Origin: Diphasiastrum complanatum
Lineage: Eukaryota > Streptophyta > Lycopodiopsida > Lycopodiales > Lycopodiaceae
Reading direction: 5' to 3'
DNA: 64,000 nt
NCBI GenBank assembly: GCA_029204225.1
Contig: CM055103.1
Span: 1,251,530-1,315,529, forward strand
A model generated the notes under the pieces. The model had not been told where the DNA came from, searched no databases, and was given only the letters and a program-made list of their open reading frames with translations. Shown here piece by piece: positions 10,638 through 21,779 of the stretch (the stretch's first letter is position 1; the number at the start of each line of letters is the position of its first letter). A program made the translations under genes and the position numbers.

Positions 10638-11797
10638 TGGTTGGCTTCTATTTACAGTAAGTATTCCATTTTTGGTGATATTTGGATGTTTGATCAAGTT
10701 CTAGCATGATTTTGCATTGCTTTGTTGATCAAATCTTACTAACCTTTGTTTTGTGAGTTGAACTTGTGGATCAAAAGCATATTTCAGGTCTATTGAAGAT
10801 CAGAGGCTGAAAAGAAACTATTTTGGATCAGATCATAACACCTAATCATTTGTGATTGTGAGGCTTGTGCATATTCAATACTAACAATGTTCTTTTCAAT
10901 CCTATTGTTGACAATCTCCATTCTTGGATGAACACTCTCCTTAAGTGGATGAAACTTCTCCTTAAGTGGATGACAAATGCTCTTTTGAGTGAGTTGTAAT
11001 TCTCCTAAAGGCTGAGCAAAGCTCCCATTTGGATGAAAGATCCCCTTTTTTGGGTGAACATATTGTAAGCTCCATTGTGAAGAGCATATTGTAAAGATTG
11101 TCATCAATTTTGGCATAAATTTTGGTGTACTTTGTTGAGCATGTAAGTAACTCTCCTTATGTAATTTGATTGGAGCATTTGCTGGAAGGTGTTAACCATT
11201 ATGCAAGTGTGTTTTCATGTTCTTAACAGGTTGAGGAACATTCTCATGTGAAGTGATCTTAGATCTACATCTAAACACCAAGATTTGACAAGATAGTGAA
11301 GCTAGTCTTGTGATTCACTAAGTGTGCTCATTCATTCACCTCTAAATCTTGTATTTATCACTTGCTGGAGTTTATAAACTTTTAGAAGTGTGGTTTACAT
11401 GTGGTTTTACAGGTTGAATCAATATCTTAGTGTGTTGATCATATGTTGATCAAGTTTGTTCATTACTAGGTAATCTTGGCATCCTAGTTTTGGGTATTTT
11501 CTAAGAATGCAAGTAACTCTTCACACCATAACTTGATTTGGTCACTTGCTGGAAAGTTTGAGAGCTTAAGCAAGAGTGTGTTCAGGTTGGTTTGATTTTG
11601 TAATCCATTCTTAGTGTGTGCAAAGTGTTGCATGTGTTTCAATCTTCCTTTCTATGCTTGGAAACCATCTAGGTTCAAGATAGAAGTGTTTTAGGGTCCT
11701 AAATCTTCATAGATCTCTTTATCTATCATTTGTTGAGAGAAAAGTGAGTGCTAAGTGCTTTAGGACAAAACCTAAAAGTTGAAGAAACATTAGAATC
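10638..11797 (+). mobile_element. 5' leader of copia element B
   Basis: Non-coding leader of 1.16 kb between primer site and gag start. It contains degenerate short repeats around CTCCTTAAGTGGATGA (10920-11060) and several TTGCTGGAR pieces (11171, 11353, 11550). No gene is seen. Confidence 0.7.
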
Positions 11798-11875
11798 ATG
11801 GCTTCCAATGGTGGGATCATGCTAGAGTCTAGTGAAAGGTTGAGTTCATCAAACTACTCTACTTGGAAAGTGAGG
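11798..11875 (+). pseudogene. First 26 codons of element B gag, severed by inversion
   Basis: ATG at 11798 begins a copia gag N-terminus (MASNGGIMLESSERLSSSNY) ending TWKVR at 11875. The next codon of gag is the ATG at 7848-7846 on the minus strand, as shown by the intact order in element D (WKLRMESI, 44586 downward). From 11876 the sequence is LTR family C. The 26 codons and the 1291-codon frame would abut without gap or overlap. Confidence 0.85.
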
Positions 11876-12434
11876 AATCAGCATCTACACACAATTTGAG
11901 ATGCAAACACTGATAGAACTTGATCAAACTTGAATGAAATGATTATGTGCTGTTTCTGTCCGTACAAAACCAGCAAGCTACTGTATTTCACACGTGTGGA
12001 TCCAAAAATAACAAATATAGATCATTCTACACATAGAATTGCAAGCAATCACCAAGATAGTGCACCAATGGATAGTAGAACCCAAGAGAACCATGTATAA
12101 GCATGAAATGAGATAGAGAAGAGAGAAGATGACTCTCTCTACGAGTTACATTCTTTTATATCTGGTCCAAACCCTATTTGGCCACTTGGCTTTCCCACCA
12201 AAATGCTAACCCTACCAATTTTGGGTCTAGATTCAATGTACCCAACTTATTCAAATTGAATCTACTCAAACTCGAATTCTATCTTTCCCACACTTTCAAA
12301 AAGTGTTTATTCAAATGAAATTTAGACTAATGAACTTTGAAAAGTCAACCTCTAAGTCTAAAACAAGTTTTGGCCTCAATATGCCATATATGGAAATATT
12401 GCAAAATGTGATGAAACTAGTTGAAACTTTCACA
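11876..12434 (-). mobile_element. LTR of family C, truncated at its 3' end
   Basis: Minus-strand LTR starting TGTGAAAG at 12434. It aligns with the LTRs at 21970-22602, 28068-28714 and 35093-35749. The TATA box (ATATAAAAG, about 12152) and a GA/CT-rich stretch just after it are present. About 90 bp at its 3' end are missing at 11876, the inversion breakpoint. CACACGTGTG is at 11989-11998. No primer site adjoins it. Confidence 0.8.
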
Positions 12435-13500
12435 TTTGCATATAATGTGTCACGTCTAACTTAATCTACATCTTGTCGGTTCATTAAAAAACCAGTAGCA
12501 TGAAGAGGAGAGAGTGCAACATCTCTCATCTCTCATGACAAAATCTCATAACTTCTGCTGACTTGGCTTTCAGATAATACTTCGTTTGCTTGGATATTTT
12601 TCACACTTTGATATAGTTTACACACTCTTACAGATTCTCCATCAAAAATTCTTAGGACATCCATAATGGGCTTGCATATCTCGGCAAATTGTTCAACTGC
12701 TCATCATAATGTTGATCCCAAAACATCTTCTTCCACATCATGGGCTAATCTTCGATGCTCTGAATTTAGTCTTAAAAGAAAATTGTTCGAAGATGAGTCA
12801 AAAATACTTTGTTGTAGGGCTTGTTGAGCTTCCATTGAAGTGATCTATAGCAATGAATTGAGTTCCAAACCTTGTCTTTGTACACTTTAGCTAACCTTTA
12901 TGAGGAGGATGCTTTTGAAAATATGACAAGAGTTGTATGATGTCTGGTCATCAATTTCAGTATCTTTCTTGTTATAAGCATTGTAAACTCTGCTATCTTT
13001 CTAATATCCTTCAATAACAAACTTAAAGAACGTGCAACGCATGGAGCCCAAAAGATTGAAGGATATTTAGCCATGAGTAGCTCTCCATCCTTTTTGTAGC
13101 TACTAGCACTATCGAATATAATTTTCACAAAAAAATTTATTCCAGCTTCAAAGGTTGCTTGTTCAATCTCCTCTGCCATGTACTTTTGAACTTCACTTCA
13201 ACACATGTCGAGCTTAGGAATATGGACCTCCTATTTTATGTCTGAGATAGAAAAATGAAAATTGGTCACTTAGAAGCATTTGAAATCCTTGAGCATCCCA
13301 AAAGATTCTAGGTACCCTTCTATCTCTTGCTGCACAATTCTTTTGGTAATATGCAGAAGTTCTATGCGCAACATATTATTTATTGAAAAGAGAAAGCCAT
13401 GATGTAGTTGCAAACATTCTTTGAACTCCGGACTTCTAGCAACATTGAATGAGATAATAGTAGAAAATAGGTTCTTACATGTTGTCATGTGCTATGAACA
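12435..13500 (-). pseudogene. hAT-family transposase, N-terminal and central part
   Basis: Minus strand, several frames. ISFNVARSPEFKECL (about 13450) matches the start of the DUF659 region of plant hAT proteins. KIIFDSASSYKKDGELLMAKYP then APCVARSLSLLLKDI (about 13130-13000) matches the conserved 'D-N-A-S-N-Y' and 'PCAAHCL.L.L.DI' blocks. Further down, DVLRI.DGESVRV.KLYQSVK (about 12660-12590) is the block before the dimerisation region. The catalytic-type 'DNAS' reads DSAS. Frames change near 13260, 12890 and 12700, and the gene runs into LTR C at 12434. Non-functional. Confidence 0.75.
12450..12737 (-). repeat. Left arm of an hAT-derived inverted duplication
   Basis: Reverse-complement match of about 290 bp, roughly 90% identical by eye, to 14336-14625. 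The arms flank about 1.6 kb that contains the rest of the hAT fragment and copia scraps. Confidence 0.8.
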
Positions 13501-13619
13501 ACCTGAAACAAGATACCATTTACAGGCATCTCTACTGGATTGATCTTGTACCATCAGTGCTTTCTCATCTTCTTGGAAATTTTTGATAGAGTCAGAGCCT
13601 CCCTCTTGGTGCTACTCCA

Positions 13620-14243
13620 TCTTCTTCCTTGCTTTGTTGTGCTTGAGGATGTGACAATCTTTGATGTCATGATTTGACCTTTTGACATATCTACTAAAGA
13701 GGGGCCTTGGATGACTGTTGTTGTCTGTGCTGCTGTTGTTTTTGTTGAGTGAATTTGGCTACTCCACCTTCGTCTTATTGTCCTTGAAATTCTTCTTCTT
13801 GGGCCGCTCCTGTTTAATCATAGCAGCTTTCCATTCGTCTGCACCTGGCATTGACAGTGCTTCTGCAACATTGGAAGGTTCATCATGACTGATGAACGCC
13901 TGAGGGATGAAACGATCGGGTTGTTGTCATTGTCGTATACATCTTTGAACTATAGATGCCTGTGTCATATAGCTTCAACTTGTGGTTGAATAGTCGTAGG
14001 TCTTGGCCTATCGATGGTAAATGGAGCTGTTGGAACAATTTCCTATTTCTGCTTCAAATCATGAAACTTGGATTCAAGGAAGACAATGTTGCGGCTGCTG
14101 ACAGAAATCTGACCTGTTTCAACATCATAAATGTGATATGCCTTATGCGATGTTGAGAGTAGACATTGTGCCTCTGGAATTGTTGATAAAATACTCTCAA
14201 ACGCGATGGGAGACCCTTGCAATGTGGTTTGCAGTTCGTTCAC
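13620..14243 (-). pseudogene. Rearranged copia fragment (integrase C-term, RT start, gag zinc knuckle)
   Basis: On the minus strand HKAYHIYDVETGQISVS (about 14160-14110) is the C-terminal copia integrase motif. EALSMPGADEWKAAM (about 13860-13815) resembles the RT start. NHDIKDCHILKHNK (about 13670-13630) matches the gag zinc-knuckle neighbourhood seen at 47820. The order (integrase, RT, then gag) is abnormal, so at least two copia pieces are fused. Confidence 0.55.
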
Positions 14244-14335
14244 GTCGTTCAGACCGTAAGCAAGACTTTACAGTGCAGTTGAGGTTCGTTCACTTTGTTC
14301 AGAGCATAGGCAAGACTTTGCAATTGTGCTTCGTA

Positions 14336-14625
14336 TGTGAAGAAGATGTTTTGGGATTAACATTATGGTGAGCAGCTGAACAATTTGCCGAGATATGCAA
14401 GCCCATTATGGATGTCCTAAGAATTGTTGATGGAGAATCTGTAAGAGTGGGTAAACTATATCAAAGTGTGAAAAATATGATAGAAAAGATCCAAGTAAAC
14501 TAAGTATTATCTGAAGCCAAGTTAGTAAAAGTTATGAGATTTTGTCATGAGAGATGAGAGATGTTGCGCTCTCTCCTCTTCATGCTACTGGTTTTTTATT
14601 GAACCAACAAGATGTAGATCAAGTT
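14336..14625 (+). repeat. Right arm of the hAT-derived inverted duplication
   Basis: Matches 12450-12737 as a reverse complement. This suggests that two hAT copies collided tail to tail, or a fold-back rearrangement of one copy. Confidence 0.8.
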
Positions 14626-15210
14626 AGACGTGGCAGATTATTAGCAAAATACAAGTACATTGGATAGAATGTTTGAATCCATGATGGGGATGTACGTCGC
14701 AAAGTAAACCAATTTGCTAAATATAGGAAATGTGTAGTAGCTTTTGGATAAGAAGAAACCAAGTGGGATATGTCGAAGACTGGTGCTACAAATGACTCTT
14801 GAACTACAAAAAATTGCTATCAAAGTTTTAAGCCAAGGTTGTAGCTCTAGTGCTAGTGAACAAAATTGGAGCACATATGATTCATTCATAGCAAGAAACT
14901 GAATAATTTTAAAAACTAAAAGAGGCAAAATGTTGGTGTAAATGCAAATAGAGGACCTCAATTCAGTTTATGGACGGAAAAGTGGCAAGTCATGAACCAT
15001 TAGAAGATGAAGATGAAGATAATGGAGATGAAAACAACAATGATGTGAAAATGAAGACGAAGGGGTCAATGACTCTGAAAATAACGGCACTGATGAAGAT
15101 GAAGACAATGAATATGAAGAAGATGAGGAGACTGTAAAAAGCATAGGGGATTCACTGGCTGAAGACATTTGTGGAAATATAATTGTAGGCCTTGGAAAAC
15201 ATCATAGACT
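14336..15210 (+). pseudogene. hAT transposase C-terminal part with HATC motif and acidic tail
   Basis: The first 290 bp repeat, inverted, the hAT block at 12450-12737 (DVLRIVDGESVRVGKLYQSV at about 14412). Next come LELQKIAIKVLS and SSSASEQNWSTYDSFI (about 14795-14890), the hAT dimerisation signature. From about 15005 there is an Asp/Glu-rich tail with a frame change near 15045, ending near 15210. Stops are frequent. Confidence 0.75.
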
Positions 15211-15525
15211 TAAGCAAAAAACTATCGCAGTTGTGGATTTTTTTAAAGACGAATTGTCTAACTTCCTTGTAGAATGTCATATTTTGTCTAATGAAGTTCC
15301 TATGTCCAAGATTGTGTTATGTTATGTCAATATAATCACTCCTTGTTTAATTTTGTTTCAATTTTCAAAATTTGTGGACAATGGTTTAAGTAATCGTTTA
15401 TAGCTAATCTTATATTTTCTTTAGTCATTAATGTTTAATTGTTACTCTTAACATTACCATATATGCACAATTTGGCTTTGGCTTCAAACAAATTCAGATT
15501 GTGTGCCACGCTTAGAATTCGAAGC
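15211..15525. other. No gene seen
   Basis: AT-rich sequence after the hAT tail; no supported feature. Confidence 0.6.
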
Positions 15526-15560
15526 CACACACACACACACACATATATATCATATATATG
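15526..15560. repeat. AC and AT dinucleotide repeats
   Basis: (AC) run 15526-15542 followed by ATATATAT/CATATATATG. Confidence 0.9.
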
Positions 15561-15680
15561 AAGGAAGGAAGGAACATTGATGAGTAGAATGTAATGTGAA
15601 CCTTGCATGTACCTCTTGAATTACAACTCTACGTGGGCATGCAAGACTTGCCTTTGCAATACTAGCTAAGTTTCAAGCTC

Positions 15681-15681
<1 letters not shown>

Positions 15682-15712
<31 letters not shown>
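15682..15712. repeat. Poly-C tract of 31 bases
   Basis: Uninterrupted run of 31 C, followed by TA(CA)n. The complementary G31 can fold as a G-quadruplex. The length may be an assembly estimate. Confidence 0.95.
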
Positions 15713-15719
15713 TACACAC

Positions 15720-16640
15720 ACACATGTTAAAGTTCAAGAATCTTGATGCAAGTGGTGAGTAGCATACATGCACATGCAAAACATGTTTTTTGCATGATCT
15801 TTTTCCTCACTTAACATTTCTTGATTTCCTACAAGTCATGCAACTTACAACACAACAAACGATGACACGTGGCTTTTTGAGTTACCAAAACAGTGAAAAT
15901 AACTTGTAGGCTAAATTGGTAATCAAGTACTATAACAACAACTTGCAAGTGTGAATGAAGTTGTTTCTGACATTAAGTTGATGATGTATGTTGTGCCATT
16001 TTTGTATCGACATCTTGTCCCTACAATCTATTCTATGCGTGAAAAGAACATTTGAGAAATTTGCAATCATTGTTTTTTCTAGGAAAAATTGATCAGAAAA
16101 GTAAATAGGAGATACATTGACCCATGACAAAGATCACGTTGCTACAATTAGAGGGAGTAGAAGATGAAAATTCAAATTCAAAGATGGGGAAGTTAATACG
16201 AAACTCAATCATAGGATCAACCTTAACCATAATACCACCAACCACAAAATTAACATATTGAGGCATATGGAGAAGGCTTGTCAAAATGGGAGGAAAGAAA
16301 AATAATAGACCGATTTTTTTTATGGAATTTGAGAAAAGCAGTGAAAGTGGAGATTCATTCTTTGTCCTGTAAATTTGGCATTAATTAATACACAAATTCT
16401 ACTTGGAACTTTGTAGTCCAAGTCTACAAACTTTTTAAAGCTTGAGAACATCTAGTTTGAGGGTTTTTTCTACAAAAGGGAAGGTGAAAGGTTATCTCCC
16501 ACTTAACCCCATCAAACTAGAGTTTTGATCATTTAATTTGCATTTTCTAAACTAGTTATTCTAAGATGCACTAGCACACATGCGAGAGGGCATGGCTAGC
16601 TATTAATGACTAACTTGCTAGCCTACTAGGTTCCTCTGAT
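15720..16640. other. No confident gene; decayed repeat DNA
   Basis: Short open stretches on the minus strand (15930-16284) show no recognisable motif. I see no RNA gene. Confidence 0.5.
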
Positions 16641-16649
16641 AACATCCAT

Positions 16650-17135
16650 AGTGTTGGAGGGTTTGCGGATCCCAAGGCAACCCTAACCCTAGTTAATAAG
16701 TGAGAGGGATTTGGCACCCTGCGTGTGTAAGTCCAACCCGACTCTCTTTTCCTCCATTTCTCATGCTTTCTTTGGTATTTGCTAATTGTTGGATTTGATC
16801 ATTATGGGGATTGCTATTTCTTATGCTTTTTGTGAGAGAGAAAGGGAGAGAGAGAAAAGTAAGTTTCTATCATTGTTGTGGAGAGTTCTAGAAGGCCTCT
16901 TGTAGTATAAATAAGGTGGCGTTGTACCTCAAGAACACACTTTTTCAAGTAAAGCTTCCATTTCATCCATTTGATGTGCAATGATAATCTTATTGTGATG
17001 AATGCTCTTGCCTGTTGCTAACTAGCTTGCCAAGGTTTTCCATCACATTGTTTTTGGATTAGAAGTTAGTTTAGTGTGCAATCATTCATTCTCTTGATCT
17101 CTTGTACTTGCTGTAGCTTCACACATGTGAAAACT
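16650..17135 (+). mobile_element. LTR-like segment with TATA box
   Basis: Begins near TGTTGGAGGG (about 16651). It has a GA-rich patch (16832-16858) and GTATAAATAAGG (about 16906), and ends close to a CACACATGTG palindrome (about 17112), where copia RT coding sequence begins abruptly. It looks like an LTR fused to a pol fragment. Boundaries are uncertain. Confidence 0.4.
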
Positions 17136-17137
17136 TC

Positions 17138-17830
17138 TCACATCACTTTGTATAGAAGGCTTATAGTCTCCTTAATATATTTGACTATAACTAGACTTGA
17201 TCTTAGTTATAGTGTTGGAAAGTTAAGTCAATTCATGCAAAGTCCTTTAGTTTCACATTGGAAGATGGCCAAAAGAGTTCTTAGATATATCTCATCTACT
17301 AAGAATTTTGGCATATTGTATAGAGGGACTAATATTGTCTTAAGAGCCTATAGTGACTCGGATTTTGTAGGTAACAAAGTGGATAGGAAATCAACAAGTG
17401 CATTTGTCACCTTTCTATGTGATGGAGTACTATCATGGCTTTCCAGAAAGATAGATACAATATCCTTATCTTCCACAAAATCTAAATACAAGGCCTTGAT
17501 ATGAACATGCAAGGAGGTCTTATGGCTCAAAAGGCTATTTATTGGTGGTGCTACATGTCATTAAGGAGGAGATCCCAATCATCTACTGTGATAACCAATC
17601 AGCTCAATCACTTGCCACTAATCCTACATTCCATGCAAGGAGCAAGCACATCAAGATTGCTCATCATTTTGTGAGGGAGAAAGTGCAAGCCAAAGAGATC
17701 AAGCTCCAACATGTGCCATTATCAAGTTGCTTGGCTGATTTGTTTACTAAATCTAAAGATTCATTTGTCAAGCTTAGATCTTCAATTCGAGTAATTGATA
17801 AAAGCATCATTGTTTCCAAGTCTAGATTTG
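17138..17830 (+). pseudogene. Copia RT C-terminus and RNase H fragment (family F)
   Basis: LYRRLIVSLIYLTITRLDLSY then GKLSQFMQSP, KRVLRYISST, YSDSDFVGN and TISLSSTKSKYKAL (the RNase H Glu of 'STEAEY' is lost). After a stop at 17501 the frame changes to IPIIYCDNQSAQSLATNP, HARSKHIKIAHHFVRE and LADLFTKS. It ends with the purine run GAGGAGGAG before the LTR. Confidence 0.85.
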
Positions 17831-17838
17831 AGGAGGAG

Positions 17839-18095
17839 TGTGAAAAATTGCCAACATTGGCAAATCAAGCCATGTAGCATATTGTACATTTTTGTGTATA
17901 ATTGGATTCCACACATCTATGGCCAAAGCGCCATGTGGCAATACACTCCTAAAGTAGGTTAGCTTGAGTCAAAAGAAGTGGTTGTGTCTATTTGGTAGAT
18001 ATACCTAGTTTATAGGATCTAGACCCTAATTTATCATGAGATTTTGACCAACTAGCTGTTAGACATAACTAAACATTCACCTCTCCCTAGGAGGT
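17839..18095 (+). mobile_element. 3' LTR of family F, partial
   Basis: TGTGAAAAATTGCC immediately after the polypurine tract. It aligns with the first about 250 bp of the complete family F LTR at 38895-39584 (both contain TTGGCAAATC, a GCCATGTGG block and TTTATAGGA). Similarity fades near 18095. Confidence 0.65.
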
Positions 18096-18500
18096 GGACC
18101 TAAAAGCACTAGGTGAGGTAGGTATTGTGGATTGTTTGGCCTAGTAGGTAGTTCTTGAATTTGAACTCATGGATTGTTTCGCTCATAATATTGATGAGGT
18201 GGAGGTCGAGAAACAAAAGTGAATAGTGTCCCCCCTATGTGTTCTCTTTGGTCGTATTGTGGGTTATAGTAGCAATAAATAATGTATGGCCCATAACATC
18301 ACAAGTTTCACATTTTATCAATGAATTGTCAAAAATTGGTTGATAGGATCGGCATTCATTACCAGTATGTGCACCTCTGCAATGAGGGTCTAGTAAGGCC
18401 TGTACTATTCTCATAGTATACAATTGATGGGTATTGAAAGACTTAGCTAACGTCTATGTCAAAGTGGTCGTCTAAGGGTCCATTTAAGAAATCAGTTGAT
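18096..18500. other. No confident gene
   Basis: A minus-strand stretch near 18423-18235 has Cys/His spacing loosely like a gag zinc knuckle (KCETCDVMGH), but nothing around it supports a gene. Confidence 0.4.
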
Positions 18501-19170
18501 GTTCAAGTCAAGCACTCAGCTCGAAAGAGAGTGATGCAGAAGACTCAGTCGAGATTCAAGACTCGGCTCGATCAAGATTGATGTGGAAGACTCGGTTTAA
18601 GATGCTATGCAATGACCCAGCCCGATCGAGATCCAGGACTCGGTCGAGATTCAAGAGTCGGTCGAGATGCTATGGAAGGACTCAGCCTGGTCGAGATTCA
18701 GGACTCGGTCAAGATTCGAGATGCTATGCAAGGACTCGGCCCCGTTGAGATTCAGGACTCGGTCGAGATTCAAGAGTAGGTCGAGATGCTATGCAAGGAC
18801 TTAGCCCGATCTAGATTCAAGTCTCGGTCAAGATTCAAGAGTCGGTCGAGATGTTATGCAAGGACTCGGCCCGCCGATAACGATTCAGGTCCACGACTCA
18901 ATCGAGATTATATGCAAGGACTCAATTCAGATGCGATGCGAGGACTTGGTCAAGATGTTCAGTTCAAGAACTTGGTCCAGTGATGAAGTTCGGGCACTCG
19001 GTCAAGGACCACAAAGCCATGGAGTCAATCTAGGACAAGCCAAGGGTTCGGTCGAGACTGAAGTCAAGGCTCGATTGAGGACAAAGTCAAGGGCTTAGTC
19101 GAGGACATGGGCTTGGTTGAGATGAAGTTAGGGGCTCAGTCAAGGACGAAGTCAGGGACTCGGGAGTGTG
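18500..19170. repeat. TCGAG-rich degenerate tandem array
   Basis: About eight diverged units of roughly 80-90 bp built from GGACTCGGYCCGATCGAG, ATTCAGGACTCGGTCGAG and GATGCTATGCAAGGACT. The best copies are between 18600 and 18870. Short open frames inside it are by-products of the repeat. Confidence 0.85.
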
Positions 19171-20534
19171 AAAATTCAAGAAAGGGTGTGGACGACAACA
19201 AAAAGGTATGGCAGTGTGTGAGATGGATGGAAAGAAAGGAGTAGAGCAGTGTGGATGGATGGATCGGGCGTTGCAGATCAAGATCAGAAATGTCTTGTAA
19301 CACTTAAGAGCCGAGGAGAAGTGTTGATAGTGGATGCATGGATCTGAGTGTGTCGGATTGTATCATTCACCGAAGGCATTTTGAAGTGTTTTGTGTATGG
19401 GTTCAAGTGGCAACAGTGCCAAATGTTTACAGATTCTCTCTATCTGTGTATTGATTTCTTGCTTGGATCAGTTATAGTTTGGCGCATTGCTGTTTCGGGG
19501 TTTCAATTCTGCCCGTTATCAGGCTTCACGGGTTTTCTTGGCAATATGTTCTTGTTTATCTAGGTAGAAAGGATTGATTGTAGTATAGTTTTATCCAGCC
19601 TGACAGTGGATACTCGGGTTAATTCACTCTTAACAACACTCACATCAAATGAAAATTTGTAAGTCATAATGCTTAACAATGGATCAAAATGCTGCTTGGT
19701 TGCACAGTTATCATATTTCTATTTTCTAAATGTTGCAGAATTGAATGGAATAGATCCTAATAAACTACAATTAATCTACATGCATCAGTCAGAATCAAGA
19801 ACAAGAAACAAGAAACTAATTAGCAAGCATTACAAGCGCAAGAATCAAGAAACACTCATCTCTCGATTCTTGGACTTCCCAAGGACATCAAGAACTAGAA
19901 TGTATGAGGATTTGCAAGATTTAAACCACGATTCTAGACTATTGAGTTTACTTGAATACTTGATTCTACACTAATCCACAAACAAGAAATCTAATCCACA
20001 CTAATCCACAATGCATAAGGAAAGAAAGCAAGAAACTAAGCTAAATGCACATCCACACATGCAAGAATGGAAGTGCATGATCATAAAAGCATCACACAAG
20101 AAAGCTATCATGATTAAGGAGCTCAAAGGATTGCCAAAACTTGTGGAGGATCTTCTATTCCCCTCACAAGAGAGGGGATCTCTTAAACAAGCAAGAGAGT
20201 TGCTTAGGTGGAGCCTAAGTGGCAATTCCACAATTTCATAAATTACAAGAATTGTTTTCTCCACTAGAGGCCATGATCATCAAAAGGTGGCTCACTCTAC
20301 TTTTCTAAGAGGGGTCTACTTACATTTATTACAAATGCCTAGAAATACTAGCTCCTACATGGTCATTTTTCTCTAAATTAGACTTTATAGTAGTTTAATT
20401 CTGCATTAAAATATATTTAATACAATTGTGAATAAACTTTTTGTTTGCACTGTGATGAATACCATTGTGAGTAGCTCAAATCCTTTTATGTTGAGTAAAA
20501 TCATTGTTGTATTGTTTGCAGGCTTTCTAATTAG
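19171..20534. other. No confident gene
   Basis: Only short unconvincing open stretches (for example 19348-19563, 19669-19974). The block at 19980-20010 repeats CTAATCCACA three times. No RNA gene or known domain is seen. Confidence 0.5.
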
Positions 20535-20925
20535 GACTACATGAAATCATTGGAAAGCCCTTGTCAAGCGCTTTTCAATGCACCACTAAAAAGTTATGCC
20601 ATTTTTAGTGTGGACTCAAAAAGTTACGTTACGTAGATTTCAAATTTGAGTGTTTTGATTGGTCCATGTGTAAGAAAATTTTGATACTTTACATGACATA
20701 CTTCTGAGATACGGTTAAAAAATTATGGCAAGTCAAAAGTATGGGGATTTTATTAATCATACTTTTTGAGTCCACATTAAAAATGACATAACTTTTTAGT
20801 GGTAAGTCCAATTTTAGCGGAGTTTGGTGCGTTAGAAAGCGCTTTGATGAGCGCTTTCCAATGATGTATTAGATGACATAATTTTGAGGTACGGTTAAAA
20901 AGTTATTGCAAGTCAAATGTATTAG
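20535..20925. repeat. Fold-back repeat
   Basis: Core arms 20583-20624 and 20761-20802 are 42 bp each, reverse complements with two mismatches (CCACTAAAAAGTTATG outermost). Weaker pairing extends outward through TCATTGGAAAGC (about 20547) and GCGCTTTCCAATGA (about 20852-20865). A direct repeat TACGGTTAAAAARTTAT lies in the loop (20711) and beyond the right arm (20895). Confidence 0.85.
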
Positions 20926-21779
20926 TTGAAAATAGTGTCTAATAATCCAAAAGTGCATTTCTACTTAAAAAAGGTAGTGTCCTTGAAAGTCCATGTTGCA
21001 CGATCAAATAACGCTTTTAGCCAACGGTCTTTTTTGGATTTAGAACTCCTCTAATGGAGTCAGATACTGTGAAGAGCTGTTTTGGTCGTAAGATCTCTGT
21101 TGAAGTATCTTCATGCATCATAATGTCCATCTCTAGCACTCATTTACTTATATAGCATCTGGATGATCTGGATTACAAGATGTACGACATTTATCAACAT
21201 AGGGGGGTGTGGCACTTCCATTATCGTGCTGCTACTACACATGTCTTAATCTCGATTCTAAACTAGTGATCCTAGACACGTACACAGTTAATAGAAGGTT
21301 TCCAATCCTCTAGAGATATAACTTATGAAGGGGTATATACTTATTCTCTATCGCATTCCTATCTCACTTGCCTATGGAACTCATAACTGCTCACCAATCA
21401 TACTTGTCGAAGGTATCTCCCTGAGCTATTTTAAAAATTCGTACTATTAGCAGAACCTGGTGATTGTAATGGAATCTCGTGCGAAGGTTGTGTCACTTCT
21501 CTATAGCGGGTGGATAAAGCATCAGTAAGGCTCCAGGATCAACCAACAGTGAGTTCGTGGGCTTCAAAGTAACTACAATCTCCACAATGTTATAATCTGA
21601 TCACGATGTCACCAGGATATAGGTAATGATATATCTCAGAAGAATAGAAATATTGACTCATAGTTCCCCCTCAGATCACTTGACAAACATCATCAAAAGA
21701 TAATATAAATTCGAGGTCCGTCATACAGACCTCTGACCTTCTTTAGGTAGCAAATTGTAGTGGTACCTGAGATTCTCTC
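20926..21779. other. No confident gene
   Basis: AT-rich, with no motif recognised on either strand. Confidence 0.5.

Noticed and set aside
15660-15720. Poly-C tract as a real regulatory element
   Set aside because: Possible, but a homopolymer of exactly this length is also a common assembly artefact; reported only as a repeat.
18235-18423. Zinc-finger protein on the minus strand
   Set aside because: Cys/His spacing is irregular, and there is no adjoining gag or other domain.
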